From Diaporthe sp. PMI_573 (taxonomy: Eukaryota > Ascomycota > Sordariomycetes > Diaporthales > Diaporthaceae), in NCBI GenBank assembly GCA_021399435.1, contig JAJTUP010000011.1, positions 992,001-1,056,000 on the forward strand: DNA of 64,000 bases, given 5' to 3'. The position numbers and the translations under genes were made by a program. The notes beneath the pieces are model-generated. The model was not told where the DNA came from, did no database searches, and saw nothing but the letters and a program-made list of their open reading frames with translations. Positions 12,986 through 24,416 of the stretch are shown piece after piece. How positions within the stretch are numbered: position 1 is the stretch's first letter; the number at the start of each line of letters is the position of its first letter.

Positions 12986-13764
12986 GATCAACTGACATTA
13001 GGTATTAGAGTATGCAAATTACTTCTGCATTCCGGAAGAAATGTAGCTCGTGGTCAAGCTATTGCCAGCATGTCAAATGTCTCATGAGGTCCAGATTTTT
13101 CTCTTTTTGGGGGAGGGGGGGGGGGGGGTCGGGGTCCATTGTGGTTGGGTCCATGGATAGAAGCGGAAAGGAGCACAGTCGTCAAAGGGGGGTAGTTATA
13201 GCTGAACGTTGTTCGAGACATAGACTAAAACGCGTGTTTGTTGACAAGGCTACAATTGGATAAGAACAAACTCTTCGTAGCACAAGAGTTCGCCCGTCTA
13301 TTTTCTCGTCACATAACCCCATTAGAGACATAGACGATGCGGACAAAATTTGCAAGACTCAACGCACGACCTCAAGAAAGGACTATCGCGGTGCATAGTA
13401 CCTTGTGCTTCGGGCCATAAAGAAGCACATCTGAAAGCGCCAGGCATGTCTGCCATCATACCATTTTGGAACGTTCAAACGTATAATTCACATCTGCTCG
13501 GATTTACGGAGTTCGCAAGGGTGGTCTTTGACTTCTCCGGTGTGCCAAGAGTACTGTTCGGGGCCCCTGTAAAGCCTCGGCATCTTTACCGATGCTATCC
13601 TAGCTTCCTCTCTCGGTCTCACATGGAGCTCTCGGGTCAGACTCACGTGAAACAGCATGTTGAGAATTTACCTTTTGCGGCGCACTTCAAAATAAATTGA
13701 TGTTCTTTGAGTGATAGTCTAGCCTGGGAAAAGACGTGTCCTTGTGCAATGACCACGCTACAAG
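12986..13764. other. Intergenic region with a long poly-G run
   Basis: This 779-base spacer follows the transporter and holds the promoter of the FAD monooxygenase. It contains an uninterrupted run of 14 G at 13115-13128, about 130 bases past the transporter stop. The 11-mer CGGCATCTTTA occurs at 13578-13588. No gene is recognised. Confidence 0.6.
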
Positions 13765-15965
13765 ATGAGTCCTCAAAATGGCAACCAAGCACCGGTCGAC
13801 GTCCCCGTCCTCATAGTTGGCGGTGGAGCTAGTGGCCTACTTGCAGCATATCTGCTCTCGAAGCTCGGAGGTTAGTATTTGAGGCAGCTGGCCAACCGTT
13901 TTCTAGCCACTGACTCCAAGTCAAGCATGCGATTTTGGCTAAAGAATTCTTCAGTCAGAAGTCTTGTCATCGAGAAGTATCCTCAACGGCTGGCTGCCCC
14001 CAAAGCCCACGCTATTTGCCCCAGGAGCTTGGAGATTTGCAGGCAATTCGGACTTGATACCAAGGCGCTCCGTCGAATCGGAACATCGCGTGATGACGCT
14101 CACTGGGTGAACTTCCTGACGAGCCTTAGTGGAGAAGCGATAGGGGTTTTACCTTATGAAAGAATGGATCCTGATGTCCTCAATGATACACCTGAGGTAA
14201 ACGGCTTTGCAAGAGTGCTGGATACCTGAAGCATGTGCTATGCTGACCTGAATCTTGTGATCGTTGCAGATGATTCACAATGTGCCGCAGCCAGAGTTCG
14301 AAGCCTTCATTGCGGACATTCTCAAAGACGACCCCAATGTTGAGATAAGAAAGGGAGTTGCTTTCGAATCCTGCGAGCAGGTGAGCTCTTAACGATCGCG
14401 GCCTAGTACCATTGGCACCGACTTTCGGTTCCGCATAAGATTGTGGTGATTATTGACAAGTTGTAGGCCGGGAACCAAGTAGTAATCACTTCTGCCATAG
14501 TGAGGCATACGGATGAGCGGTACCAAATTCGAGCGAATTACGTGTTGGGCTGTGATGGCGCGAAGAGCCAAATTCGCAAGTGGCTGGGCATAGAAAGCGA
14601 GGGAGAAGACAGTTGTAAGACTCCATGAAAAGCACCTCCGATTTCTGCAAAATTCCCGAAGAAGACAAGAATCCTCTAGTTGGTATCATCATCTGCTGCG
14701 TTATGTGTTCTGACACCAATGAAATCACAGATGAAACTATGATGACTATCCATTTCAATGCAGACCTACGACCTGTAGTAGGAGAAAGAGTTGGCATGCT
14801 GCACTGGATTACCGACCCAGCATGTTCAGGCTTCATCATTGCCTACGACCTGTCCGGTAACCAAGTCTTGATCAGTAACTTCGATTCAGAGAGGTTGCCA
14901 CTGGAGGCTTGGACTGAAGAAATTGCCCGTGACACGGTAAGGGCAGCTATCGGACGAGACGATGTGCCCTTCGATGTCCTCAGCTACAGACCATGGGCCC
15001 TTAGCAGGAAGGTCGCAAAGCAGTACCAGGTCGGCAACGTCTTCCTCTGCGGCGATGCAGCACACTCCTTCCCGCCAACGGGTGGCCTGGGACTCAACTC
15101 GGGACTGGCAGACGTGCACAACATCGCGTACAAGATTGCCGCGGTGCTTCAGGGCTGGGCTGGGCCTAATCTCTTGGAGACCTACGCCAAGGAACGCCGG
15201 CCGGTCGCTGTGGTGAATGCAGCTCAGAGCGTCAAGAATGGGAAGAAAATCTTCTCCTTCCTGAAGACGCTGGGCACAGCTGGAATCAGGGACATCCAGG
15301 AGGCAAGAGACAACCTACTGCGGAGTATTCAAGATCCAAAGAAGCAACAGATGATTGCTGATGAAGTGGAGGGGCAGAGAGAACATTTTGACAATGTGAG
15401 TGCACACAGCTGATGGTGATACGGATGGATACGTGTATTGAAAATCATCTAGCTTGAGATTCATATCGGCTACGTTTACGGACAAAGCGAGCCCCCCGCG
15501 CACGCATCACACTATACCCCGAAGTTCGTGCCAGGGGCTCGTCTACCCCATGTATGGATCAGGATAAAGGCCGTTACAGCACTACCGCCGGTCGACGTCT
15601 GTTACGTTAAGGAGTTCTCGGGACAAGACGTCAAGTCACGGCAGTATTCGACACTGGATTTATGCCCATATGACCAGTTTACACTGCTTGTCGGCTCGCG
15701 AGACCAATGGGTCGAGCGATTCCAGACTCTGGAAGGTGACATGAAACGGTACGGTGTCAGGGTAGTCCTTGCAGTTGCTCATCGAGACTTTGAATTTGTG
15801 TTCGAGGAACAAGAACACTTTTTTGCTGACGAGGGGAAATTGAGTGTGGGAGGTGGTCTGCTCATTAGACCTGACCAGCACGTGCTACGTCTTTTTGAGC
15901 CAACGGATCCTATTGCGACTATTAAAAAGTCACTGATGGAACACTTGGGCTTGCAATATGCATGA
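13765..15965 (+). CDS. FAD-dependent aromatic (phenol-type) monooxygenase
   Basis: Six exons (13765-13870, 13955-14196, 14270-14380, 14467-14614, 14731-15395, 15453-15965) join in phase to 594 residues. The N-terminal Rossmann fold shows VLIVGGGASGLLAAYLL (GxGxxG-type). The phenolic-substrate-family spacing continues with the DG motif (VLGCDGAKSQIRKWLG) and the FAD-ribityl motif GNVFLCGDAAHSFPPTGGLGLNSG. The last about 130 residues form the thioredoxin-like C-terminal domain typical of phenol 2-monooxygenase, TfdB and related enzymes. Expected chemistry is NAD(P)H- and O2-dependent ring hydroxylation. Neighbouring P450, transporter and regulator fit an aromatic catabolic or tailoring cluster. 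The exact substrate is unknown. Confidence 0.9.
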
Positions 15966-16109
15966 ACTTTATGCGCCACTGAGCGAGATGTGCCAAATTC
16001 TTGCTTTAGACTTAGATTCTTCTTTCAGCTCTCATTCTATGTTTAATCTCGAACTCGATAGCGTCATGATGTCCGGAAAACCGCCGTCCCCGCTCTCTAC
16101 ACTCAGATC

Positions 16110-16721
16110 TTACGCTTTCCCAAACGGTTGGTTCGGGTCCTTTGACAAGAAGGCGAAGATATAATCCTTCTTCCCTAGAGGGACGCCCTTCATTCGCAGA
16201 ATCGCGTAGGCAGTCTGTAGGTGGAAAAATGCATTCGGTATGGTAAAGGCTGAGGTATACGCTATACCTGTTGTCTTATAGGGAAGGGACCCAACTTTCC
16301 TGTGTGGATGTTAGTATCTCCAGCTCAATGCTCAAAGACGAAATATTGAATTCTGTAATTACCCCTCGACCTCATGGTTCTCCTTGCCGTTCACGTCCTC
16401 CGGCTTGACGCCATTGGCCAGCTCCCGGGCCTTGTTGATGCGGGCATGTAGCTGCTCGAAGGTAGTCTCGTTATCTTCCCAAACCCCAACATCGACACCG
16501 ACCACAATCTGGACGAATCCCTTGATTGCATTCGTCACGGACCGGACTTGGAAGGTCAAGGGGTGCATGTCTTCGTAGAGCCTTGCTGGAGCATATTCGG
16601 CGTTGACGTCGATGTTGTTTTCCTTGGCATGAGTCTCGGCTTTAGTGAGAATGGCTTCGAGAGACTCGAGCATGTTGACCAGCATGGAGAAAGTGGTGTC
16701 GTAGAATGAGAAGCTAGCCAT
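16110..16721 (-). CDS. DUF1993 family protein
   Basis: Two exons, 16363-16721 then 16110-16299, are joined across a 63-nt intron (donor GTAATT, branch-like ACTAAC, acceptor CACAG) to give 182 residues, the usual length for this family. The N-terminus SFYDTTFSMLVNMLESL and the C-terminus, with AFTIPNAFFHLQTAYAILRMKGVPLGKKDYI, are the recognisable ends of DUF1993, a four-helix DinB-like fold. Without the second exon the protein would lack this conserved end, which supports the splice. The function is unknown in the family; a metal-binding or small-molecule role has been suggested only by fold. It converges with the FAD monooxygenase (145 bases between stops). Confidence 0.88.
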
Positions 16722-17889
16722 TTTGAGTCGAAGGCTTGGTGTGCCAGAGTATGTTTGACCAGGTTTTGAGTTCCGATGAAATGGAGTATGTGAGATCAGG
16801 ATCGGTTGAAGTGAAGACAAATGGCGGGAAGTAAGCACCAAAGTTGAGCTCGATGAACTCTGCCGTTTTATGTGAGCTCAATGGGTTAGGTTGTTCCACA
16901 AGGTGCATGCAATGGCTTGCCCAAGGCAACAGTTTGTTAGTCTCCGAGCTGAGATTCCGTCCTTTAGTGCCTTTCGGAGTCTTCGCATTAGGACCTACCC
17001 CTGCCGTCGTTTGCTGTCTAACCCTCCTTACTAATGCGAGTACGTTGGCTTGGGGCACAGCCGGCTCGGCACCAATCATATCCACATAAGCTGACAAATT
17101 CACACAGGAACGGGGTTTCCGCGAAGACCGACGGCGTGCAGCGACGGTGCAATCCTACGCCGTCCCAAAAACCGAAGTGCGGGCTGAAATGCGAAGCGCG
17201 ACGATGGAAAGGAGTAAAAGAAATCAACGCGGTATTGATGAAGCTATCGTGGGAGTAGCGCGCCTGCGAGTTTTGAACCCACATCGAATGGTGCGTCAGA
17301 GCACTCGAAATAAGCTCACAGAAACAGGACCAACGGAGCGGGCCGAGGAATACGGCCAACCTCTATGGTTCCTCGAGCTCTTGCGCCATTGACAAAAGGG
17401 ATTGCATTATCGCCCGGACTGGGATGGCTCGCCTAGAACTACACCCACTGGAATAGAAAACTCTATGCAAATATTTGCCCCTTAGCCAATCCCAGGAGCC
17501 ATGCCATTGGATGCCATACACGGCCAAGAGGCACTCATAATGAGACCCGCAGCATGGCCAGACGTCACTGCATGGTTTCTTCAGGGGACCAACATGCAGG
17601 TCCTGACGAAGTTCATTAATAATCAATACTTAACAATCAATACTGCTAAAACCATACAAGGACAAAATCCGACGGTTGTTGTGCCTGAGATTAATTTTGA
17701 TATTAATGCCTGTGATATCAATAGTTTGGATACTCCCCCCGTGCTTTGACAAAATGCCATGCGCTGTTTACCACAAAAGACATTACCCTAGGGGACGGCA
17801 CAGCGCGCAATATTCTTGCCTTTCGATATTTATGTCTCCTTGATGCGGCCAAGTAGAACATAGAAATTCGTTCGATCCAGAACCATCCC
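16722..17889. other. Intergenic region, no gene recognised
   Basis: A 1.2-kb gap upstream of DUF1993 and downstream of the zinc-cluster regulator (both transcribed leftward). Small open frames show no domain. A tRNA T-arm-like stretch near 17253-17345 was examined and not accepted as a gene. Confidence 0.55.
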
Positions 17890-20800
17890 TCAGCTCGGCC
17901 AATTGGGCCATGGTGTAGTCCACATCTGAGGAAACCCCATGTCCAGATTCGCCGACAGTGCGGCATCGACCGTGTTCAGGTCGAAGCCCGGATCGAAGTG
18001 CCCAAAGATATCGACATCCAACATGTCCCCCAACGCCGTAGCAGGCAGGGCCTGAGACGTGCCCGGCTGCTGAGTAGCCACCACAGCGGCGTCTTGGCTA
18101 GGCGTCGTGCTGCTCAGCGGTGCAGGCGAAGGCCTCCCCTGGCTCTGCTGTAGATTTGGAGTGGGAAGCTGCTGTAAAGGGCTCTGGCCCGCCTGGATCG
18201 ACCTCGGCGTCGCCGCGGTGCTTCCGGGCTGCTGCTGCCGGTCGGTCTCCCTGACATAAACATTTCTCTTGCTCCCGAGCGTCACCTCAGCCGGCAGCGA
18301 TCTGCGGTGCGCCGGTCTTGCATCGGTGGGGCTGGGCGTGGTGCCGCTCCCGGCTGCTGATGCTGCTGCTGCGGCGGCAGCGCCCGAGTTGACGAGCCCC
18401 TTGGTCGTCTTGTCCATCTCCTGCAGGATGGCCTCACCCAGCCCTGCGTTGACGCGGGCACTCGTGAAGGTGTCACTGAGCTTTTTCAAGAGTGCCACGA
18501 CCTCCTTGAACCGGGTCTTGCCCCTCAGTCGGTACAGCGGGATCTTGGAGTAGCGCATCTTGCGGTAGGCCACCGAGAGCGAGAGGGCGAGGGCGTACGG
18601 CACGAACGGTACTACTGTGATCCGGTCTGGAGACGTTGGAAAATTCAGTGCGAAGGAGACCGCGTCGACTATGCGGTCCGCGGATAATGAGCGGCGGGCG
18701 TTGATGTTGGGGTGTGGGAGATGGGCTTGTGCTGGGGCTGATGGCGCGAAGGCGCTGGATGGCTGTCGGGAAGAGAGTACGGAAACAGCGTGGTAGAATA
18801 GCTCTATGCTGGCTGATGACCAGTTAGGTTCGATGTCAGCTCGAATGTGTTGCAGCGTTACTGAAGGTTCGGAATGGCCCTCTGTACGTGACGAGTAATT
18901 ATCTTTAATCACCAGGAGAGCCTTTGCTCAACTCTTGTGGGAATGATTACTGCTTCGGAAGTGAAAGCCTTGACTTACAGTGAATGAATGGTGCGGCTTT
19001 GTCTGCCCCCGCGTCCATGATCATACTTTCGAAGACAGGCAGCACGACCGTGTCATCATGACTGCTGCGAGGGCGGTACAGAGCGATGACCTTGTCCAGC
19101 ATGATGTTGACACTCAGAAATAACCTGAATCCCGGTTCTTCCTGAGCGGCAATGCACTCCTCCAGGTCCCGGTCGGTGTCTCGCTCGTGCAGCAGGCATG
19201 GTCGGCCGTGGAAAGCCGCGTTCATTCTGTCAAGAGCCCAGAGGGCGCAATACAGAGTCTCGGCTTCCTTGCTTCGCTCGTCTTGTACACCGGATCCCAC
19301 CAGGTGAATCCCAATGCTCACGGCATAGTGCATGGCTTGGCTGAAAATCAGCGAGGGCATGTCCAGCTCTGATGCGCGAGCCGGCTGGTAAAAGAACATG
19401 AGAAAGAGGGCCCGGATGTGGTCTATTTTGTCGGTGAGAACCTGTTCGTCTAGGGACGAGAGAATGGACTTGGACAATGGGCGTTGGAAATCTGGGAAAG
19501 ATAGGATTGGGCCGCCCGGTTCGAGTCGCAAGTGCTTTGATATAGCCGGTTCCACGCTTGTTGCAAGAGAGATGGCCTTCGATGTCTTGTTAGCGGAATA
19601 CGTCCCTAAGTCTAGACAAATTTGTGATTCAACGAGGCGCGCGCCCAGTAAAGTGATACTCATTTATGACACTTAAAAAAAAAAGGATGTATGCTGCTGC
19701 GATGGAGACGGTCCGCTTGTCATGCACTGACAACCTAAGCAATGGGCCTTGGGGACAGCAGCACTTCTCAGGGCGTCACAAACCTGCCTAAAGATGACGT
19801 CTTTCACGCATTTTGGTTTGCGGGTCGCATGTATGTCGGCCACCTTGAGTATAGGCCAGATAGGTTGGACTCTCTCCAAATAAATGGCGCAGATCTGTTC
19901 ATAATCCTCGTCCGGCGGATACAATTTGGGATTCGTCAATGACTTCGGAACTGCGACTACATCACTGTTCAAACGATTAGCTTCGAGAACTTCTTTAATT
20001 ATAACAGACAGGCGCCTGGACATTACGGGCGCCACGCAAAGATGTCCAGCTGGGTTGACCGCTTGGATGCCCTGGAGTCTCGTCCGTAAGACGCCCTACT
20101 GGAAAGTGGCAGCAAACAGTTCAAATGCACTGTTTGGGGGCAGACGCTGTTCTAGCAAAGCTAAGCCTGAGCGTGTAAACACAGAGACAACAAAGTGGGA
20201 AGCAGTAAACCATCCTGCAGCTTACTTCAATGACAGAAAGCAAGGAAGGGGAACAATGGGAGCCCCCAGTGGAAAAGACAAGTGGGAAAAACGATAAGTG
20301 AGCAATACGAACGCATCCTGTTACGTACTGAGACTGCGGACTGTCAATGCGATGTCCAGGACTGCCGGCTAAGGAAGCCATCCTCCCGGACAGAGGGCGA
20401 AACGATAGCGGGCCATCATCAGCACAATTTGAGCCCGTAGGTTCGTGGCCCTGCGTCGAGGCCGACTGCTCCCGCCTGGCATCTCTCTCGGCGTCAGAGC
20501 GTCGGGCTGGCATCCACGTGCCAATGTCAGACCGATTGCGGCGGGACGGGTCCCTGGCGATCTTATTTGCAGCCTCGATGAAGATGCTCTCTGGGCTCAG
20601 GTCCCCCACGAACCGCGAGGTCGACAACTCGATGAGCTGGGAGGCGACCTCGCGGGTCGAGGTCGCCCCGGAGACGGGCTCTGGCGACTCGGGGGAGTTG
20701 GGAAGAGTACCTGAACGGTTTGACCCTCCGGAGCTGTCGGGCTGCTGCGGGTCAGACCGGAGGTGAGCATAGATGCTTTTCTGATGAGACGGATCGGCGA

Positions 20801-21115
20801 AGAATCGCGGCCCTGCGTCTGCTACGTGAGAGCAGCGTTTCTGATATAACCCGGATATTGATTAGCATTGTCAACAACTCGTTAGTATGATGCGGAACCG
20901 CATATGCTCTTCTGTAAACCGTTCCTTGTCGGTCTGCATTCGATGAGAGGGTCCAGCGACAACACGTAAAACGGTATGTTCGGCATGCATCCATGTCTCA
21001 CCTTTCTTTTCCGACATGGTTCGCAAGCTTGCTGGACCTGTCGCCGTTTCACTGGCATGCCATCTTGGTCGGAGGCGACGAACTTGACGGGTCGTTTCTG
21101 TGGGGGCTCTGCCAT
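17890..21115 (-). CDS. Fungal transcription factor with atypical (half) Zn2Cys6 cluster and MHR domain
   Basis: Exon 1 (21002-21115) encodes 38 residues ending ACEPCRKRK. A 161-nt intron (20841-21001) leads to KRCSHVADAG, so the DNA-binding part reads CEPCRKRKKRCSH: the first CX2CX6C half of a zinc cluster is present, but the second set of three cysteines is missing. Then come FVGDLSPESIFIEAANK, NPAGHLCVAPVMSRRL, a fungal-specific TF middle homology region (AIYLERVQPIWPIL, FYQPARASELDMPSLIFSQAMHYAVSIGIHL, RPCLLHERD) and a Gln/Pro/Ser-rich C-terminus resembling an activation region. Exon joins between about 20093-20330 and about 19655-19760 are uncertain; the last intron probably uses donor GTAAGT and acceptor TTGAG, near 18908-18962. 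It is divergent from the DUF1479 gene, which it may control (inference). Confidence 0.8.
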
Positions 21116-22044
21116 GGCTGAGAGGGGAGAATCCGGTCGGAGTAGACGGATTTGGCGGAGAGGCAGGTTAGCCTTGGGGCCTGTTGTTAGTCGGTTCGGA
21201 GTGTGTCCGACGACTGTGGCGGCGAGCTGCTGAGGGATTTGCAGGCGGCCTTTCCTGAACAGGGCGTTCCGAACGCGACCGAGGCTCAGACTCGCCTGGC
21301 GTGTGACCCTGACTTGAGACAAGAGTCAGGAAGATGAACGACAAAAAGCTGGCGGCCGTTCAAAGCTGCTTTTTCCGTCTCAGTCAGGCCTTGCGGATGG
21401 CCCTGGGGCGATGAGGTGTCACGAAGGCATGAAGTCGGAGCATATCCTGTTCAAGAAGTCCCGAAGTGGGTCTCTCATCTCAAAAAGCTCTGTCCTGCTT
21501 GTCGGAGCCGCACGCTCTTTGACTCCACACATCCGGAGCCCTCCACTTCCCCGCGCCGTAGGCGTAACAGGTGAGATAAGATGGGGACCGGGGCAGATTT
21601 TATCCCAGCTCGCAGACCGAATATGCGCTCAGACAACAAATAATGACATCCCTTGCATACCCAGTTTGGTGGGTGGTCATTAAGCGAGACTGTGCTTGCC
21701 AAATGTGCATCAGTACTCCGTATTAATCCCCTTAATGACCGGCTACCTGCACCCGCCGTCATCAGGGTTTCAAAATGGATTGCCGTCTAAGACGACGATT
21801 CAAGCAATCATATTAAACCTGTAAGTGTGGGCTAGTGGAATGAATAGCTCTAGTTAAGTTCTCAGCGGTACTTCTCGAAGCGGCAATGCCGGCCAAGATT
21901 CATGAAGTGCGGCATCTTTATAATCCCGTCAGATCCGCGATCTGACTGGAAGCACCGGATATCGTGAATTTCTCTGGCAGCTCAAATCTTCACGGGAGAT
22001 TGAATATTATTCCGCTGCGTGATTACTGCTACCCATTTAACAAC
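21116..22044. promoter_or_regulatory. Shared divergent promoter, regulator / DUF1479 gene
   Basis: These 929 bases separate the start of the leftward regulator from the start of the rightward DUF1479 gene. A TATA-like CTTTATAATCC lies at about 21916-21926, immediately followed by a perfect 19-bp inverted repeat at 21928-21946, about 100 bases before the DUF1479 ATG. This is the best operator candidate in the left half of the window. Confidence 0.55.
21928..21946. promoter_or_regulatory. Perfect inverted repeat GTCAGATC-CGC-GATCTGAC
   Basis: Two 8-bp arms are exact reverse complements around a 3-base CGC centre. The element sits directly after a TATA-like sequence and 98 bases upstream of the DUF1479 start codon. 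A dimeric regulator site is a reasonable reading; which protein binds it is not known. Confidence 0.5.
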
Positions 22045-23857
22045 ATGCTTCGGTCAGCAATCAAGCGAGTCGGCCGTCCGCTGGCAGCCGGTGCCTCCCA
22101 GAAGCGCGGCATCAACATGGCAGCCATGGCGACTGCGAGTAAGGACAAGAGAGAGGGCGACATTTCAGACTCATTTGCTTCCTTGTCCGGTGTCAAAGAC
22201 GAGCCGCTCCCAGATCAATTTCGCCAGCTTAAACTATCCTTGGTAGAGGGACGGGAAGAGAAGATCAAGACAAGTTGGCACAGACTGCTTCAGAGACTTG
22301 AGATCGAGAACGATATAATTGCCGAATTGGGGTCAAAAGTGATCCCAGAAGTTCGCTTTGATCACCTTGAAGACGATCTCTCCATATCCAAGGATGCAAT
22401 CAAGAAGCGCGGTGCTGCTGTCATCAGAGGAGTCATTCCAGAAGACGAAGCACGCCAGTACAAATTCGACCTCGAGGAGTACATCCGCAAGAACCCACAG
22501 ACAAAAGGTCAGTCTATGTACCGCAAATCAGGGGATGAGAAGTACGCAAACTACTTTCACATACATGGAATGTGGTTATGGTAAGCCAGGCCCTTCCACT
22601 TACATGAACTTCAGGCTTTCCACAAAACGATCCACAAGTCTGGGAGCTGTACTGGTCGGCGCCACAGCTTCACGCCCGCATAAACCCAAATTTTATGAAG
22701 GTTCAAAAAGCCCTCATGCAGTCGACATGGTCCCTATCCGACCCCATCTCGCTCATATCAATCTCCCAGCCCTTGTCCTACGCCGACCGGCTCCGCATCC
22801 GCCAACCCGGCGACGCGGCCTTTGCCCTCGGGCCGCACGTGGATGGCGGCAGCGTGGAGCGGTGGATGCGCGAGGGCTACGGAAAGGGAGGGACATACGA
22901 CGCCGTGTTTGAGGGCGACTGGGACACCCGGTACGATCCCTGGGACGGCAGCACGCGGGTCAATGCCGTCAACGATCTGTACAACGGCCTCGGGGCGTGC
23001 AGCGTCTTCAGGATGTACCAGGGGTGGCTGAGCATGAGCAGCGTCGGGCCGAGGGAGGGCACCGTGCTCTTCAACCCGCTGCTCAAGCTCGCGACGGCGT
23101 ATACGCTGCTCAGGCCCTTCTTCAGGCCCAGGAAGACGGTCGACCTCGAGGTCGCCAAGGGCGGAAGTGCCGAGCGGCTCGAGTTCCTGGCGCCTGGCAA
23201 CTGGGAGTTCACGGCTGGTGACCAGATGACGAGCGAGATACCTGGTGCCACCCCGGGGTACGGCATGGAGTTTCCCAAGCTGGCTATGCATCCGCACCTG
23301 GAGCTGGACCGGACTATGGTGCATGCTCCGCGGGTGAGCCCTGGTGACTTTGTTGTCTGGCATTGCGATAGTAAGTATCATCTTTCCTCTTCTCAAACTT
23401 CTACTTCCTCCGATACCCGAGTGCAATTTCATTCTTCTTTGATGGCCCCATATTTTCTTTCTGCTGTGTCATCCGTGGCCACTTTCTGCGACCTTGCTGT
23501 CTGAGGTCGAGCATCTTCTGACAACTCGCAGCCATCCACGCCGTAGACTTTGAGCACAAGGGCAAGGGTGACTCCAGCGTGCTGTATATCCCTGTCTGCC
23601 CAATCACCGAGATCAACGCCAAGTATGTCAGCAACGCGCGAGACGCCTGGCGTCGTGGAACTCCTGGGCCTGATTTCCCTGGCGGCAAGGGCGAGTCAGA
23701 GCATGTCGACAGACCAACCGAGGACTTTTTGAGGTCGATTGCCAACACCGATGGCCTGGCGTCAGTAGGGCTTGAGCCTATTCCAGAACCTGCGGGCGGC
23801 AGCAAAGGAGAAAAGGAGGTTGTACGAAGGGCAAACCGGACGCTTGGCTTTCAATGA
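22045..23857 (+). CDS. DUF1479 (YbiU-like) putative Fe(II)/2-oxoglutarate-type dioxygenase
   Basis: Three exons (22045-22507, 22615-23370, 23532-23857) join in phase to 514 residues. The N-terminus MLRSAIKRVGRPLAAGASQKRG is Arg/Lys-rich without acidic residues and looks like a mitochondrial presequence. If translation begins instead at the inner MAAMATASKD, the protein would be cytosolic. DUF1479 landmarks include KRGAAVIRGVIP, the phrase GFPQNDPQVWELYWSAPQ created by the first splice, QPLSYADRLRIRQPGD, GPHVDGGSVERW (HxD, likely metal ligands), and SPGDFVVWHCDTIHAVD, where the second splice restores the distal His region. Family members are presumed cupin-fold oxygenases. It is transcribed divergently from the regulator. 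Confidence 0.88.
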
Positions 23858-24416
23858 GGGAGCATGTAAGTCAGTACGGCAACCTGAAACACGGCCTGTA
23901 ACTCTTGTGCTTCCTTACTCATTTGTATGTGCACCATAATATAATGACGAGTACCCCTATTCAATTGTCTTCACGTACGTACGTGTGACCAAGTCTCATG
24001 AGCGAGGTAATTAATCTCGGGCCGTCAGGCCGCGGATTAAGATTTAGCACTATATGGGCCAAGTAAATAAGTCCTGGGGTACCAGCTCCCAGACTCTGCC
24101 TTGCCTGCGGCTCGAATCAAGGGGGGGGGGTATCTTGCTCGTGTTGTACACAGCCAAAACATTCAGTGATCCCCGTCTGGCCGGGCAGAAGGCCCCGGGC
24201 GGCCCTCTTCTGGAGCCCCCGACCTTCTGGAGCCATGCCTCGCGCCGATGATGGACAGCCCGAAGCCGTCCCTCGGGACTGCCGCCGTGTATGGCTCACT
24301 CGCAGCCTCCGACCACGAGAATCCTGCTGATGATGATGATGACCTTGACACCTCCCCACCAGCCAGGGACGGCGGAGCTTGGAAGTCGGACCACTGACTC
24401 ATAATATTGCTCCTCC
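23858..24416. other. Convergent spacer with poly-G run
   Basis: Convergent 3' region between DUF1479 and the surface-protein gene. It includes a self-complementary ACGTACGTACGT-like stretch near 23974-23987 and a 10-G run at 24121-24130. The frame past the surface-protein stop also stays open down to 24163 in an alternative, unspliced reading. Confidence 0.5.

Noticed and set aside
17253..17345. tRNA-like T-arm (GTGGG TTCAAAA CTCGC, minus strand) with a nearby anticodon-arm-like hairpin
   Set aside because: The T-arm pairs only with wobbles, the acceptor stem has mismatches and the D arm/A box cannot be placed; a tRNAscan-SE run would settle it.
22758..23432. Minus-strand frame opposite the DUF1479 gene
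   Set aside because: Shadow frame; the plus strand carries a clear family domain over the same bases.
24163..24416. Extension of the mucin-like protein to 24163 in the unspliced frame
   Set aside because: A good intron (GTGAGC, TTGAC branch, GACAG) leads to a better coding frame ending at 24417. The extension is kept only as an alternative isoform hypothesis.
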